This document shows, in pieces, positions 23,854 to 34,140 of a stretch of DNA of 64,000 bases. The DNA comes from DATBAX01 sp963723765. Its GTDB lineage: Bacteria > Acidobacteriota > Terriglobia > Terriglobales > Acidobacteriaceae. A model generated the notes under the pieces. The model was not told where the DNA came from, searched no databases, and saw nothing but the letters and a program-made list of their open reading frames with translations. Position 1 is the first letter of the stretch. Each line of letters begins with the position of its first letter. Location: contig CAVRSD010000001.1 of NCBI GenBank assembly GCA_963723765.1, positions 1 through 64,000 on the forward strand. The letters are read 5' to 3'. The position numbers and the translations under genes are program-made.

Positions 23854-25875
23854 ATGGCTATGGCACAAAAGATCCCACAAGAAAATCGAAGCGCTGCGGG
23901 AGAAGATCAGGTATCACGAGCATCGTTACTACGTTCTTGACGATCCGGAGATTAGCGACTTCGATTATGACCAGCTTACGGATAAGCTGAAGGCACTCGA
24001 AACCGAGCATCCCGAGCTGGTCACTCCCGATTCTCCTACGCAAAGAGTGGGTGGCAAGCCCAGCGAGAGGTTCGTTAAGGCGCCGCATTCTTCGCCGATG
24101 CTTTCGCTCGACAACACCTACAACGTGGACGATCTGCGCAATTGGGAGCGGCGAGTGCATGAGCTGAGCGGACACGCTGACATTGAGTACGTGTGTGAGT
24201 TGAAGCTGGACGGCATGTCGCTGGCGTTGCATTACGAAGATGGCAAACTGGTGCGCGGCATCACGCGCGGCGATGGATTGATTGGCGAAGATGTCACGCT
24301 AAACGTGCGCACAGTGCGGTCGATTCCGTTGTCCATCCCCAAAGAAAAATTGAAGAAGGTTGGCATCCCGCTGGATTTTGAAGTGCGCGGCGAGATGCTG
24401 ATACCGCTGGCGTCGTTTAAGAAGATGAACGAAGAACAGGAACGGAAAGGCGAGAAAGTTTTCGTCAATCCGCGGAATGCCACAGCGGGCACGGTGCGCA
24501 ATCTGGAGCCGGGCATTACGGCGGCGAGACGGCTGGATTATTTTTCCTAATGCTGCTGCGGAATGGACGCACTTACTTTCCCCGGCATTGGGAAACGCTG
24601 AATGCGCTCGACGCGGCCGGGTTCAAGGTGAATCCCAGCCGCAAGCTGGCGGATAGCTTTGATGAAATATGGAGCTTCATCGAGAAAGAAGAGACCAAGC
24701 GCGAAAAGCTGCCCTACGAAATTGACGGCATTGTGATCAAAGTGGATCGCACCGCGTGGCAGGACGAACTTGGCTACACCGGCAAAGCCCCGCGCTGGGC
24801 GATTGCCTATAAATACGCGGCGCGCGGCGGCATCACGCAGATCGAAGACATTCTGGTGCAGGTGGGGCGTACCGGGAAACTCACGCCGGTGGCGGCATTG
24901 AAGCCGGTTTTCATCGGAGGCACAACCGTCAGCCGGGCCACCCTGCACAACATGGATGAAATCGAACGGCTGGGAGTGAAGATCGGCGACTGGGTGGAAG
25001 TCGAGCGCGGCGGCGATGTGATTCCCAAAGTCACGCGCGTGATCGAGGACAAAGACCATCCGCGTGGACATAAATCTTTTCACATGCCGGAGAAATGCCC
25101 GGAGTGCGGAACGCACGTCGTCCGTAGCGAAGGTGAGGTGGATTATCGCTGCGTGAACGCCAACTGTCCGGCAAAACTGCGGGAGACGATTCTGCATTTT
25201 GCTTCGCGCGGGGTGATGAATATCGAGGGCATGGGCGATGCGCTGGTCAATCAGCTTACTGATCGCGGGCTGGTCAAGAACGTCGCGGACATTTACAAGC
25301 TGACCAAAGCCGATTTGCTCGGGCTGGAGCGCATGGGAGATAAGTCCGCGCAGAATGTGCTGGATGAGATTGAAGCTTCGAAGAAACTGCCGCTGGAGCG
25401 GGTGATCTTTGGGCTGGGGATTCGCATGGTCGGCGAGCGGACGGCGCAGTTTCTGGCCGAACATTTCGGGTCATTGGACGCACTCGAAACCGCCGGCGAA
25501 GAAGAATTGCAGGAAGTGAATGAAGTGGGGCCGCGCATTGCGGAAAGCATTGTGGAGTTTTTCAAAGAATCCGCGAATCGAAAATTAGTGGAGCGGCTGC
25601 GCGAATCTGGGCTCACGCTTACGGGAAAGAAAAAACAGCGCGGCACCAAGCTGGCAGGGAAAACATTCGTCATCACTGGAACGCTAGCGAATTACAGTCG
25701 CGATGAAGCCAAAAAGCTGCTCGAAGATGCGGGCGGGAAAGTGACTGGATCGGTGAGCAAGAAAACTGACTACCTGCTGGCTGGCGATGAGGCGGGGTCG
25801 AAGCTGGACAAGGCGAAAGAGCTGGGCGTGCCTGTGATTGACGAGAAAGAAATGGAAAAGCTGTTGGGGAAGTGA
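23854..25875 (+). CDS. ligA: NAD-dependent DNA ligase, two frame breaks
   Basis: Full-length (about 673 residues) ligase essential for joining Okazaki fragments. Domains: Ia and adenylation with active-site KLDG (CELKLDGMSLALH) and RGDGLIGEDVT; OB fold; zinc finger CPECG..CVNANCP; helix-hairpin-helix repeats (GLERMGDKSAQNVLD); C-terminal BRCT (KLAGKTFVITGTL). The start MAMAQK is in a different frame from KKIEALREKIRYHEH (shift near 23865-23880, in A runs), and the frame changes again at about 24549 where LDYFS meets MLLRNGRTYF (one base missing). Because LigA is indispensable, both are read as assembly errors. Confidence 0.93.
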
Positions 25876-25883
25876 TTCTGGCC

Positions 25884-25966
25884 GGACAGCCGAGGCGGCT
25901 GTCCCTACGTGAACATTGCCAAAAGCCCCGCCCTCTCGCACAGAGCGCGAGAAGGACGGGGCACCC
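25884..25966. repeat. Family B and family C palindromes side by side
   Basis: Family B at 25884-25909 and an inverted family C relative (GCCCCGCC..GGACGGGGCACCC) at 25924-25966. The family C copy has a different loop (cacagagcg). Confidence 0.8.
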
Positions 25967-26161
25967 ACTCGGGAATGAGCCACCCGCTTGTGTAAAGATC
26001 GACGAGACAATTTATTGACAATTCCATGACAACTGCTCTGCTGGCGGTCGCTTAGTCTCTTCGAAACCCGAACGCGGTTCAAAGCCGCGTTGTTTTCACA
26101 GGAACGTTTTCTCCTAGCCGCGTCATCCTGGGCGAAGTTTGTACCCTTCCAAAACCTTCGC

Positions 26162-26656
26162 TTAGGATGACGATTTTTCTTGCAGGGCCCCTTTGATCCG
26201 CTCGTAGGTGATCTCGAGGCTTTCCGGCAGAATTCTGGTTTCCCCCACAACCGATAGGAAATTGGCGTCGGCCACCCAGCGCGGCAGGGCGTGCATGTGA
26301 ATGTGTCCGGCCACTCCTGCGCCAGCGGCTTTCCCAATGTTCATGCCCAGATTGAGTCCATCCGGCTTATAGAGAGCCCGCAACACGCCTTCCATTCTCT
26401 GCGATAGCTCCATCATTTCGTGAGCAGCCGGGGTGGGCAGCTTCTGCAATTCGTCGACATGCGCGTAAGGGACGATCATCACGTGGCCGGGCGTATAGGG
26501 ATAAGTGTTGAGAATGACAAAGCAGTACTGGCCGCGGTACACGATGCGGGCTTTGGCGTCATCGCCGAGAAGAGGAAGTTCGCAGAAGATGCAGCCGGAG
26601 GTCTTGGTGGCGCCACTCACGTAGGCGTAGCGCCACGGGGTCCAGAGATAATCCAT
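26162..26656 (-). CDS. HIT family protein (diadenosine polyphosphate hydrolase/phosphorylase-like)
   Basis: 164 residues. Catalytic triad GHIHMHALPRW (HxHxH), with CIFC zinc-type pair and YCFVILNTYPYTPGHVMIVP earlier. The order and the WTPWRYAYV start match the bacterial HIT/Ap4A group. ATG 26656. Stands between repeat clusters. Confidence 0.9.
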   Translation of the reverse strand: MDYLWTPWRYAYVSGATKTSGCIFCELPLLGDDAKARIVYRGQYCFVILNTYPYTPGHVMIVPYAHVDELQKLPTPAAHEMMELSQRMEGVLRALYKPDGLNLGMNIGKAAGAGVAGHIHMHALPRWVADANFLSVVGETRILPESLEITYERIKGALQEKSSS

Positions 26657-26930
26657 GGCAAATCAGGCTAGCAGATGGCGAGGAGTTTAGAAAATCGGAG
26701 AGAGCTGTCAGCTCTTAGCTATCAGGAAAAGGGGCTGGAGATGCTCTGAGGTGTACCACTGCCGAATTTTTCGGGAATATGGACACGTCCGATCACGCCA
26801 GTTTCATTTCGGTAACTGTCCCAAACCGGCACTTTGGGGTTGGACTCTTGCGATCTATTGGCAACCCACCGCATTGCACTACTCTGCGTTTGCACGATCA
26901 CTCATGCCACACGATTCAGTGAGGGATTCG

Positions 26931-29696
26931 ATGATGCGAACTTCGATGACGCGAACAATAAAACGAATATCGAGAAAGTCTTTCCCGACATCCATACGCG
27001 GTTTGGCCCTCCTGTTCGCAACATTGTTTCTGGCTGGATGCGCCTTGAGCGGCAAGTCCGGGATCACGGTTAGTCCGTCGTCAGCGAATGTGCGGGTGGG
27101 CGGAACCCAGCAATTTACCGCGAATGTTCCGGCCAGCGCGGCATCGGCGGCACCGATGGAATCCCCAGGATCAATGCAACAAACCGCTTTGCTGCCAGTT
27201 TCGCAGGCGACTCCCAATTCCACCAGTATGACTACCAGCAGTGCGACCGTGCTCTGGTCGGTGAATGGCGTTGCGGGTGGCAATTCCACACTTGGCACGA
27301 TTGATACGACCGGGCTCTACACTGCGCCTGCGGCCCTCCCCACTCCTGCTTCGGTGCAAGTGACTGCCACCAGCAGCAGCAATGCTTCCCTAACCGGAGA
27401 TGCTGCGATCGGGCTGGAAAACCCGGTTCCGCTACTCACTTCAGTTTCGCCAACCGCTGTTTCCGTAGGTGCGTTCACGATTACTGCGGCTGGCAGCAAG
27501 TTCATAAAGAATGCACAAATCATGTTTGGCGGCACCGCGCTGGACACAACATTTGTTTCGTCCACCAAACTGACGGCGACCGGGACGGCCACCACGGCGG
27601 AGCTAGGCACGGTGCAGGTCACGGTCAAGAATCCGGCACCGGGCCCGGCGAATTCCACGCCGGCGCTTAGCGTGGATGTGCAGACAGTGGATACGGTCAA
27701 GATCAAAGTGAGTCCAGCTTCGGCATCGCTGCGATCCCCGGCCACGCAACAATTCACTGCGACCGTCACCGGAACCACGAATACGGCTGTGACCTGGACG
27801 GTCAACGGCACCGTCGGTGGGAGCGTTAATCTGGGAACAATTAGCACCACCGGCCTGTACACGGCGCCAGCAAAGCCAGACGGAGCGGTCAATCCGGTGC
27901 TGGTCAAGCCCATCAGCGTCGCCGATTCCCGCAGTTATGCGTTGGCGCCGGTGACGATTGAAAATCCCATTCCGCTGGTGAGTTCGGTTTCTCCGAATCC
28001 CATTACGGTTGGCAACTTCACGCTGACCGTAATGGGGAGTAATTTTGTGAGTGGCGCCACGGTGGTATTTGACGGCGATTTTCTGACGACTAAGTTCGTA
28101 TCGTCCACCCAACTGACCGCCACGGGCACGGCGCTCACCCAGCAAATCGGAGCGGTGCCGGTGACGGTGGAGAATCCTGATCCCGGATCGGCGAACTCCA
28201 CGGCTGCGAATGTGCAGGTAAACGCGGGGACATCCGTGGTTAGTGCTACAGCGGCCGCACGTTTCCTCGAGCAATCGACCTGGGGACCCACGCAAGCATC
28301 GATCGCCCACGTGCAGCAAATCGGGTTTCAGGCATTCTTGAATGAGCAGTTCAGCGCGCCGATCTCAACCTATGCGAAACCCTCTTCCACCGACAGTCTC
28401 GCGGTAGTGCAGAAACAATTCTTCGCCAATGCAGTGAACGGCCAGGACCAGTTGCGGCAAAGAGTGTCTTCTGCGTTGTCGGAAATGTTCGTGATCTCGG
28501 GAGTCCAGATTTCCGATCCAAGTGCTTTCACGCTGTGGAACAACATGATGCAGAACGATGCGTTTGGCAATCATGCCACTTTACTCAATGACGTCACGCT
28601 CAGCCCAGGCATGGGCAGTTATCTCAACATGGCCAACAATGATGGATGCAGTAGTTGCCGGCCCAACGAGAACTACGGACGCGAAGTGTTGCAGCTATTC
28701 ACCATTGGGCTGGATGAGTTGAATCCTGACGGAAGCCTGCAGTTGGATGGTTCGGGCAATCCGATTCCAACTTACACCCAGGCGACAGTAGATGGATTCG
28801 CGGCGGTGTTTACCGGCTGGACGTATCCCACACAGCCGGGTCAGACGGCCGGATTTTACAGTCCCGCCTACTATAGCGGGCCCATGATCGCGTTTGACTC
28901 TCATCACAATACCAGCGCGAAAACGCTGCTCAACGGCACCGTTCTACCGGCGGGAAACAATTCCCAGACCGATCTGACCGCCGCTTTGCAGAACATCTTT
29001 AACCATCCCAACGTGGGGCCGTTCCTGGCGCAACAACTCATTGAGAAACTGGTGACCAGCAATCCCAGCGCGGATTACGTATCGCGAGTGGCGGCGGTCT
29101 TCAATGACAACGGAAGCGGCGTGCGTGGCGATCTCAAAGCTGTGGTCACTGCCATTCTGATGGATACCGAGGCACGTCGTGGCGATGATCCCACGCAAGT
29201 GCAGGCCAGCGACGGGCACTTGAAAGAACCGCTGCTGCACATCCTGAATCTGCTGCGGGCCACGAACGCGACCACCGATGGCGGCAGCAATCTTCAATAC
29301 TACGCGTCGAATATGGGGCAGAACCCGTTCTATCCAGGGTCTGTCTTCAATTTTTATCCTCCGAACTATGTGATTCAGGGAACCCAGTTGTTGGGGCCGG
29401 AATTCAAACTGCTCAACACCAGCACAACCATTGCCCGCATCAATTTTGTGAACGATCTGGTTTACGGCAATGTGGGCCCGACTACCACTATTGATCTTTC
29501 GCAATACGTGGCGCTGGCTCCGGACGTGAACAATCTGCTGGGTGCAATTTCGGCGGTGATGATGCACGGCCAGATGTCCAGCGACATGCAATCCACGCTG
29601 GTCACCACGCTTTCGGGGATTACGGACAACACCCAACGTACCCAGGCGGCGTTTTACTTGATCGGCAGCTCATCGCAATACCAGGTCCAACACTAA
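26931..29696 (+). CDS. Lipoprotein with Ig-like/IPT repeats and a DUF1800 domain
   Basis: 921 residues. A lipobox FLAGC (cysteine at about 37) follows a basic start and LALLFATLFL. Residues 40-480 alternate two BIG2-like repeats (ITVSPSSANVRVGGTQQFTA, KVSPASASLRSPATQQFTA) and two IPT/TIG repeats (PLLTSVSPTAVSVGAFTITAAG, PLVSSVSPNPITVGNFTLTVMG). From about 490 to the end is DUF1800 (ARFLEQSTWGPTQASI, NYGREVLQLFTIG, EKLVTSNPSADYVSRV). ATG 26931 has GAGGG six bases before it. The DUF1501 gene follows 12 bases later, so the two form an operon. Function of DUF1800 is unknown. Confidence 0.82.
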   Translation: MMRTSMTRTIKRISRKSFPTSIRGLALLFATLFLAGCALSGKSGITVSPSSANVRVGGTQQFTANVPASAASAAPMESPGSMQQTALLPVSQATPNSTSMTTSSATVLWSVNGVAGGNSTLGTIDTTGLYTAPAALPTPASVQVTATSSSNASLTGDAAIGLENPVPLLTSVSPTAVSVGAFTITAAGSKFIKNAQIMFGGTALDTTFVSSTKLTATGTATTAELGTVQVTVKNPAPGPANSTPALSVDVQTVDTVKIKVSPASASLRSPATQQFTATVTGTTNTAVTWTVNGTVGGSVNLGTISTTGLYTAPAKPDGAVNPVLVKPISVADSRSYALAPVTIENPIPLVSSVSPNPITVGNFTLTVMGSNFVSGATVVFDGDFLTTKFVSSTQLTATGTALTQQIGAVPVTVENPDPGSANSTAANVQVNAGTSVVSATAAARFLEQSTWGPTQASIAHVQQIGFQAFLNEQFSAPISTYAKPSSTDSLAVVQKQFFANAVNGQDQLRQRVSSALSEMFVISGVQISDPSAFTLWNNMMQNDAFGNHATLLNDVTLSPGMGSYLNMANNDGCSSCRPNENYGREVLQLFTIGLDELNPDGSLQLDGSGNPIPTYTQATVDGFAAVFTGWTYPTQPGQTAGFYSPAYYSGPMIAFDSHHNTSAKTLLNGTVLPAGNNSQTDLTAALQNIFNHPNVGPFLAQQLIEKLVTSNPSADYVSRVAAVFNDNGSGVRGDLKAVVTAILMDTEARRGDDPTQVQASDGHLKEPLLHILNLLRATNATTDGGSNLQYYASNMGQNPFYPGSVFNFYPPNYVIQGTQLLGPEFKLLNTSTTIARINFVNDLVYGNVGPTTTIDLSQYVALAPDVNNLLGAISAVMMHGQMSSDMQSTLVTTLSGITDNTQRTQAAFYLIGSSSQYQVQH

Positions 29697-29708
29697 GGGA
29701 GAACAGCC

Positions 29709-31061
29709 ATGAGAAAGATGTCGAGGCGAGATTTCGTCAAGCAGAGCTGCTGTAGCGCGGCGGCCGGGATGGCTGCGGCCAGTTTTGGCCGGCTGGGCCT
29801 GATGAATGCGATGGCGCAATCTTCAACCGATTACAAGGCGCTGGTGTGCATCTTCATGTTCGGCGGCAATGATGCCAATAATCTGATCGTCCCCAACGAT
29901 AGCGCCGGATATGCGAACTATGCCAGCATTCGGGCCGGGCTGGCGCTGCCGCAGAGCCAGTTGCTTTCGGTCACGCCGCCAAGTATTGGAAGTCCATTCG
30001 GATTTCACCCTAGCCTGGTGGAAGTCCAGAAATTGTTTACCAGCAAAAAACTGGCGCTCCTCACCAACGTTGGTACGCTGGTGCAGCCGACCACTCGCAC
30101 TCAGTTCCTGCAAGGGCAAGGAACGCTGCCGCAGAACCTGTTTTCGCATGCTGACCAGCAAACCCAGATGCAGACGGCAGTTCAGGCAACGCTGGCAAAC
30201 GCGGGATGGGGCGGACTGGTGGCGGACAAGATCCAATCTATTTACGGCGGCAACTTCCCTATCTCGATCTCTTTGGCAGGAACCAACATTTTTGTCGAAG
30301 GATTGGCATTCCGCTCCATGGAATCGAGCGGTAACCCGACGGCGCCGCTCAATGGATTTTATGGATCCAGCCAGGACAACGCCCGTCTCTCCGCTCTGCA
30401 GAACTTGCTGACCTTCGATACCGGACTTTCTTTGATCCAATCGGCGAGTACGGTGACTTCGAATGCTCTGAATGACAGCAAGACTCTCGCTACGGCTTTA
30501 GCTGCGAACCCGGCATTGATGACCGCCTTCCCCACTTCGAGTCTGGGGGGACAACTCAAGCAGGTAGCGCAGATTATCCAGGCCCGGGCTGCGCTGGGAC
30601 TGGCGCGTCAGATCTTCTTCGTTTCCATTGGAGGCTTCGACACGCACAGTGCCCAGCTTGCGACGCAGCTTTCCCTTTTCAAAGACCTGAGCCAATCGAT
30701 GAATGCTTTCTACAATGCAACCGTCGAGATTGGGGTCGCTCCGCAGGTCACGAGTTTCACCCTGTCCGATTTTGCTCGTACCTTGCAGCCAGACAGCACG
30801 GCGGGAAGCGACCATGCGTGGGGAAGTCATCACATGATCATGGGCGGCGCGGTCAAAGGCGCCGATTTCTACGGGACTTTTCCAACCCTGGCTCTAAACG
30901 GACCGGATGATGCCACCGGCCAGGGACGTTGGATCCCAACTACCTCGCTCGATCAGTACGGGGCGACGCTGGCGCAGTGGTTCGGAGTGCAGCCGGCGGA
31001 TTTGCCGTCGATTTTCCCGAATTTGGCGAATTTCACGAACCCGATTTTGCAGTTTATTTAG
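29709..31061 (+). CDS. DUF1501 family exported protein with Tat signal
   Basis: 450 residues. Twin-arginine signal SRRDFVKQSCCSAAAGMAAAS. Alkaline-phosphatase-fold-like marks: CIFMFGGNDANNLIVP near the start, SIGGFDTHSAQ, SFTLSDFARTLQPDSTAGSDHAWGSHHMIMGG with a metal-site HxxGSHH pattern. GGGAGAA lies 9 bases before ATG 29709. Always paired with DUF1800 in many bacteria; sulfatase-like fold implies hydrolysis of a sulfate or phosphate ester, not proven. Confidence 0.87.
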   Translation: MRKMSRRDFVKQSCCSAAAGMAAASFGRLGLMNAMAQSSTDYKALVCIFMFGGNDANNLIVPNDSAGYANYASIRAGLALPQSQLLSVTPPSIGSPFGFHPSLVEVQKLFTSKKLALLTNVGTLVQPTTRTQFLQGQGTLPQNLFSHADQQTQMQTAVQATLANAGWGGLVADKIQSIYGGNFPISISLAGTNIFVEGLAFRSMESSGNPTAPLNGFYGSSQDNARLSALQNLLTFDTGLSLIQSASTVTSNALNDSKTLATALAANPALMTAFPTSSLGGQLKQVAQIIQARAALGLARQIFFVSIGGFDTHSAQLATQLSLFKDLSQSMNAFYNATVEIGVAPQVTSFTLSDFARTLQPDSTAGSDHAWGSHHMIMGGAVKGADFYGTFPTLALNGPDDATGQGRWIPTTSLDQYGATLAQWFGVQPADLPSIFPNLANFTNPILQFI

Positions 31062-31170
31062 GGAGTTCGGCAGAACAAATCAAGAAGACCAGGTGAAGCT
31101 GATCTCTCGCGCTGCAATATGTAAACCGGGGCTGCGGATGACCTCGTTTCCAACTGCGTAAGTTTATAAA

Positions 31171-31850
31171 CACTCTTGAGGGTGCCCCGTTCAAGCTTCG
31201 CTTGAGCGGGGATTTTCGTGGAAATCAGAACGTATCGTGACAACCGGAAATATCCCTAGATGTTCTCGTTTTCGCGCTGTCCACTGGGACTCGATCTCTA
31301 CCGTTCCCTCTCCGCCGTTCAGATAATGCCGGAAGCTGCTCCAGGGCCAATCTCCGGGACGTGCAACCAATCCGCGCACAACCGGATTGCGATGAATGTA
31401 GCGCAACTTCTCTACGAATTTGCGCTCACCCCATACATTGAAATCGTAGTATCGGGCCTGCCAAAATGAATCTGCCGCCCGGAGCGCCAGCTTTCGCGCG
31501 ACTCCTTGTTTCAAAGACTTTATGGCCTGCTCCAGCGTACTGTGCTCGGGTTCGCTTACCAGCAGGTGGACATGCTCGGGCATGATGACGTATCCGTAGA
31601 CGCAGATTTTGTAGTGTTGTCGAACTCGTTCGAGAGCCAGTTCGAAGATCGCGCGGGAGGTTGGTGTTTGGAGATTTTGCCGCCGTTTGTAACAACTGAA
31701 AGTCAGGAAATGGAGCTGGCGGGTTTCGTGGAACCGTTTTAGTCCCCAGGGCATGGGATGAGGGTATCTTCGGTTTGGGCTCTAGTCTGTGACATCTGGA
31801 CATGGCAATCCCCGCTCAAGCGGAGCTTGAACGGGGCACCCTCGAGAGTT
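31171..31850 (-). mobile_element. Complete RAYT/REP element, about 680 bp
   Basis: Outer inverted repeats at 31171-31213 and 31807-31850 match over about 40 bases with few changes; each arm is itself a hairpin (CCGTTCAAGC.. GCTTGAGCGG). Their GGGTGCCCCGT start is shared with the family C palindromes elsewhere. One transposase gene lies inside. Same plan and size as the element at 4062-4740. Confidence 0.88.
31191..31754 (-). CDS. REP-associated tyrosine transposase (RAYT)
   Basis: 187 residues, intact. HUH pair in MPEHVHLLVSEPE (H61, H63); nucleophile probably Y119 in LRYIHRNPVVRGLV. It differs clearly from the first RAYT outside these motifs, so it belongs to another subgroup. Start ATG 31754. 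The stop lies inside the left repeat arm, as in the other element, so the palindrome encodes the last residues. Confidence 0.88.
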   Translation of the reverse strand: MPWGLKRFHETRQLHFLTFSCYKRRQNLQTPTSRAIFELALERVRQHYKICVYGYVIMPEHVHLLVSEPEHSTLEQAIKSLKQGVARKLALRAADSFWQARYYDFNVWGERKFVEKLRYIHRNPVVRGLVARPGDWPWSSFRHYLNGGEGTVEIESQWTARKREHLGIFPVVTIRSDFHENPRSSEA

Positions 31851-31932
31851 GATATGCTCAAGGTCGGGTCCTGGCCAGAAACCGCTGTTTTGGCGGGGTT
31901 TACGGGGGGACAAAATTAGCTGTGTTTGGGGT

Positions 31933-31962
31933 TTGACACTGTTCGGAAGCGGTTGTTATAGT
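31933..31962 (+). promoter_or_regulatory. Sigma-70 promoter of rpsA
   Basis: TTGACA at 31933-31938, 18 bases, TATAGT at 31957-31962. It stands 160 bases before the rpsA start, leaving a leader of about 150 bases. Confidence 0.7.
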
Positions 31963-32121
31963 CGAAGTGTTCCTTTGGACGCGGGTTATCTGTTTGGAAC
32001 GTCCGACCGCTGGAATTGTCCTAGTTCGTCCGCCAGGACGGGCTCACTACAACCCACGACTCACGCCAGCAGTCTGCGAGACAGCCCCGCTTCCGTCAAG
32101 TACACCGGAGAGGCCATAACC

Positions 32122-33945
32122 TTGTTTGACGACAACAACGCCCACAATTCGGATTCCGCGACTTCTGTAATTGAGCACGCGGAGCCGGCCGAGGGCTCAA
32201 TCCACGAAACCGCCGCCCCTGAGAGCCACGTTGCTGACGCTCAGGACGAAAAACAACCCGCCGCCACCGAAGACTTCGCCTCCGCTCTGGAGAATTTCAC
32301 TACCGAGAGCGAAGAAGCCGCCAGCGATGACAACGTCATCAAGGGCACGGTGCTCAAGCTAACCGCCACCCATGTTGTGGTGGACATCGGCGCCAAATCC
32401 GAGGGAATGCTGCCTTTATCGGAAGTGCTGGACCATGAGGGGAAACCCCGGTTCAAGCCCGGCGACGAAATCGATGTGATGCGGGAAAAGGGCCAGACCG
32501 AGGAAGGGTACATCAACCTTTCCCACCAGAAGGCCTCGCGGTTGCGTGCATGGGACGAAATTGAGAAGGCCCACAACGAGAAGAGGCCCATCAAGGCCAT
32601 TGTGATCGAGCGGATCAAGGGCGGCTTGACCGTCGATATCATGGGCGCGCATGCGTTCCTGCCGGGCTCGCAAATGGACCTGCGTCCGGTGCGCAATCTG
32701 GACAATGTCAAAGGGCAGGAGATCGAAGTTGCCATCATCAAGCTGAACAAGAAGCGCGGCAATATCGTGGTATCGCGCAAACAGCTTCTGGAAGAAGAAC
32801 AGAACGAGAAAAAAGCCAAGACTTTAGAGCATCTGGAAGAAGGTTCGATCCTCACCGGCGTGGTCAAGAACCTCACCGAGTACGGCGCCTTCGTGGACAT
32901 GGGTGGAATCGATGGCCTGCTGCACATCACCGACATGTCATGGGGACGGCTCACTCATCCCAAGGATCTGGTCAATGTGGGCGATCAAATCCAGGTGAAG
33001 GTACTCAAGTACGACAAGGATAAACAGCGAGTCTCGCTGGGATTCAAGCAGCTTACGCCGGACCCGTGGCTGGATGCGGAACATCGCTATCCGGTGGGAG
33101 CGCACGTTCATGGACGCGTGATCAGCGTCACCGACTACGGTGCGTTTGTGGAGCTGGAACAGGGTATTGAAGGCCTGGTACACGTCAGCGAGATGACCTG
33201 GTCGAAGCGGATGAAGCATCCGTCGAAGCTGGTCAACGTCGGCGACCAAGTCGATTGCGTGGTGCTCAACGTGAATCCAACCGAACGCCGGATTTCGCTG
33301 GGCATGCGGCAACTGGCAACCAATCCCTGGGATGCTCTGCATGATAAATATCCGGTGGGCGCGCAGGTCGAAGGCCGGGTGCGCAACCTGACCGACTTCG
33401 GGGCGTTCATTGAGATCGAAGACGGCATCGATGGACTGGTGCACGTCAGCAATTTGAGTTGGACAAAGCGAGTGAAGCATCCATCCGAGATATTGAAGAA
33501 GGGCGATCGCGTCAAAGCGGTTGTTCTCGCCATTGAACCCGATAAACGGCGGCTGTCGTTGGGAGTAAAGCAGCTTCAACCCGATGTCTGGGAGACGTTC
33601 TTCGCCACCCACCACGTCAACGACGTGCTGCACGGCAAAGTCCTGCGAGTGGCCAGTTTCGGCGCTTTCGTGGAAATTGCCGAGGGCGTCGAAGGGCTCT
33701 GCCATAACTCCGAAGCGGTCGATGCCAACGGCCAGCAGATCACGCTGGAAGCGGGCAACGAGCACGACTTCAAGATCGTCAAGATGAACCAGGAAGAAAA
33801 GAAAGTTGGACTCAGCATCAAGGCGGTGGGTGAGGAAGCTTCCCGCAAGGAAGTGGAAGCCTACAAGAGCCCCACATCCAGCACCGGCGGATCGACCATT
33901 GGTGATCTGATCACCTGGAAGCGCGCCGGGACTGATAACAACTAA
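32122..33945 (+). CDS. rpsA: 30S ribosomal protein S1
   Basis: 607 residues with six S1/OB repeats: one about every 85 residues (VVKNLTEYGAFVDMGGIDGLLHITDMSW, VISVTDYGAFVELEQGIEGLVHVSEMTW, and so on). S1 binds mRNA and aids initiation. I choose TTG 32122 because GAGAGG lies 8 bases before it and the acidic N-terminus FDDNNAHNSDSATS begins there; upstream frame to 31849 has no family resemblance. The first 70 residues are an acidic, Ala/Glu-rich tail. Own promoter and terminator, so a single-gene unit. Confidence 0.93.
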   Translation: MFDDNNAHNSDSATSVIEHAEPAEGSIHETAAPESHVADAQDEKQPAATEDFASALENFTTESEEAASDDNVIKGTVLKLTATHVVVDIGAKSEGMLPLSEVLDHEGKPRFKPGDEIDVMREKGQTEEGYINLSHQKASRLRAWDEIEKAHNEKRPIKAIVIERIKGGLTVDIMGAHAFLPGSQMDLRPVRNLDNVKGQEIEVAIIKLNKKRGNIVVSRKQLLEEEQNEKKAKTLEHLEEGSILTGVVKNLTEYGAFVDMGGIDGLLHITDMSWGRLTHPKDLVNVGDQIQVKVLKYDKDKQRVSLGFKQLTPDPWLDAEHRYPVGAHVHGRVISVTDYGAFVELEQGIEGLVHVSEMTWSKRMKHPSKLVNVGDQVDCVVLNVNPTERRISLGMRQLATNPWDALHDKYPVGAQVEGRVRNLTDFGAFIEIEDGIDGLVHVSNLSWTKRVKHPSEILKKGDRVKAVVLAIEPDKRRLSLGVKQLQPDVWETFFATHHVNDVLHGKVLRVASFGAFVEIAEGVEGLCHNSEAVDANGQQITLEAGNEHDFKIVKMNQEEKKVGLSIKAVGEEASRKEVEAYKSPTSSTGGSTIGDLITWKRAGTDNN

Positions 33946-33970
33946 CTTCACGATCTGCGTGGATTTGATA

Positions 33971-34003
33971 AAAAGGCCGCCAGAAATGGCGGCCTTTGTT
34001 TTG
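33971..34003 (+). terminator. Rho-independent terminator after rpsA
   Basis: AAAGGCCGCC, loop agaaat, GGCGGCCTTT, then GTTTT. Confidence 0.92.
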
Positions 34004-34011
34004 TACCCCAC

Positions 34012-34110
34012 CCCTGGTCATTTTCGAAGCGGAGCGAGAAATCTGCTTTTCCCTCGCCGCCGGCAAACAGCAAATTCCTCGGCGCTGCGCTTCTCGGAAT
34101 GACAAGAGTT
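34012..34110. repeat. Family G inverted repeat
   Basis: Reads ggtcattttcgaagcggagcg..gcgcttctcggaatgacaag; right half is close to the 618 copy in reverse. Confidence 0.75.
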
Positions 34111-34140
34111 CAGTGCCGGATGACGAGATCGAGATGAGGT

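Noticed and set aside
24550..25875. Second half of ligA as its own gene
   Set aside because: It starts mid-domain (MLLRNGRTYF) and a one-base repair joins it to the adenylation domain.
11881..25966. CRISPR array from the many short repeats
   Set aside because: Repeats are dispersed, palindromic and not regularly spaced; no cas genes are present.
32938..34011. 357-residue open frame opposite rpsA
   Set aside because: Repeats in it are just the S1 repeats read backwards.
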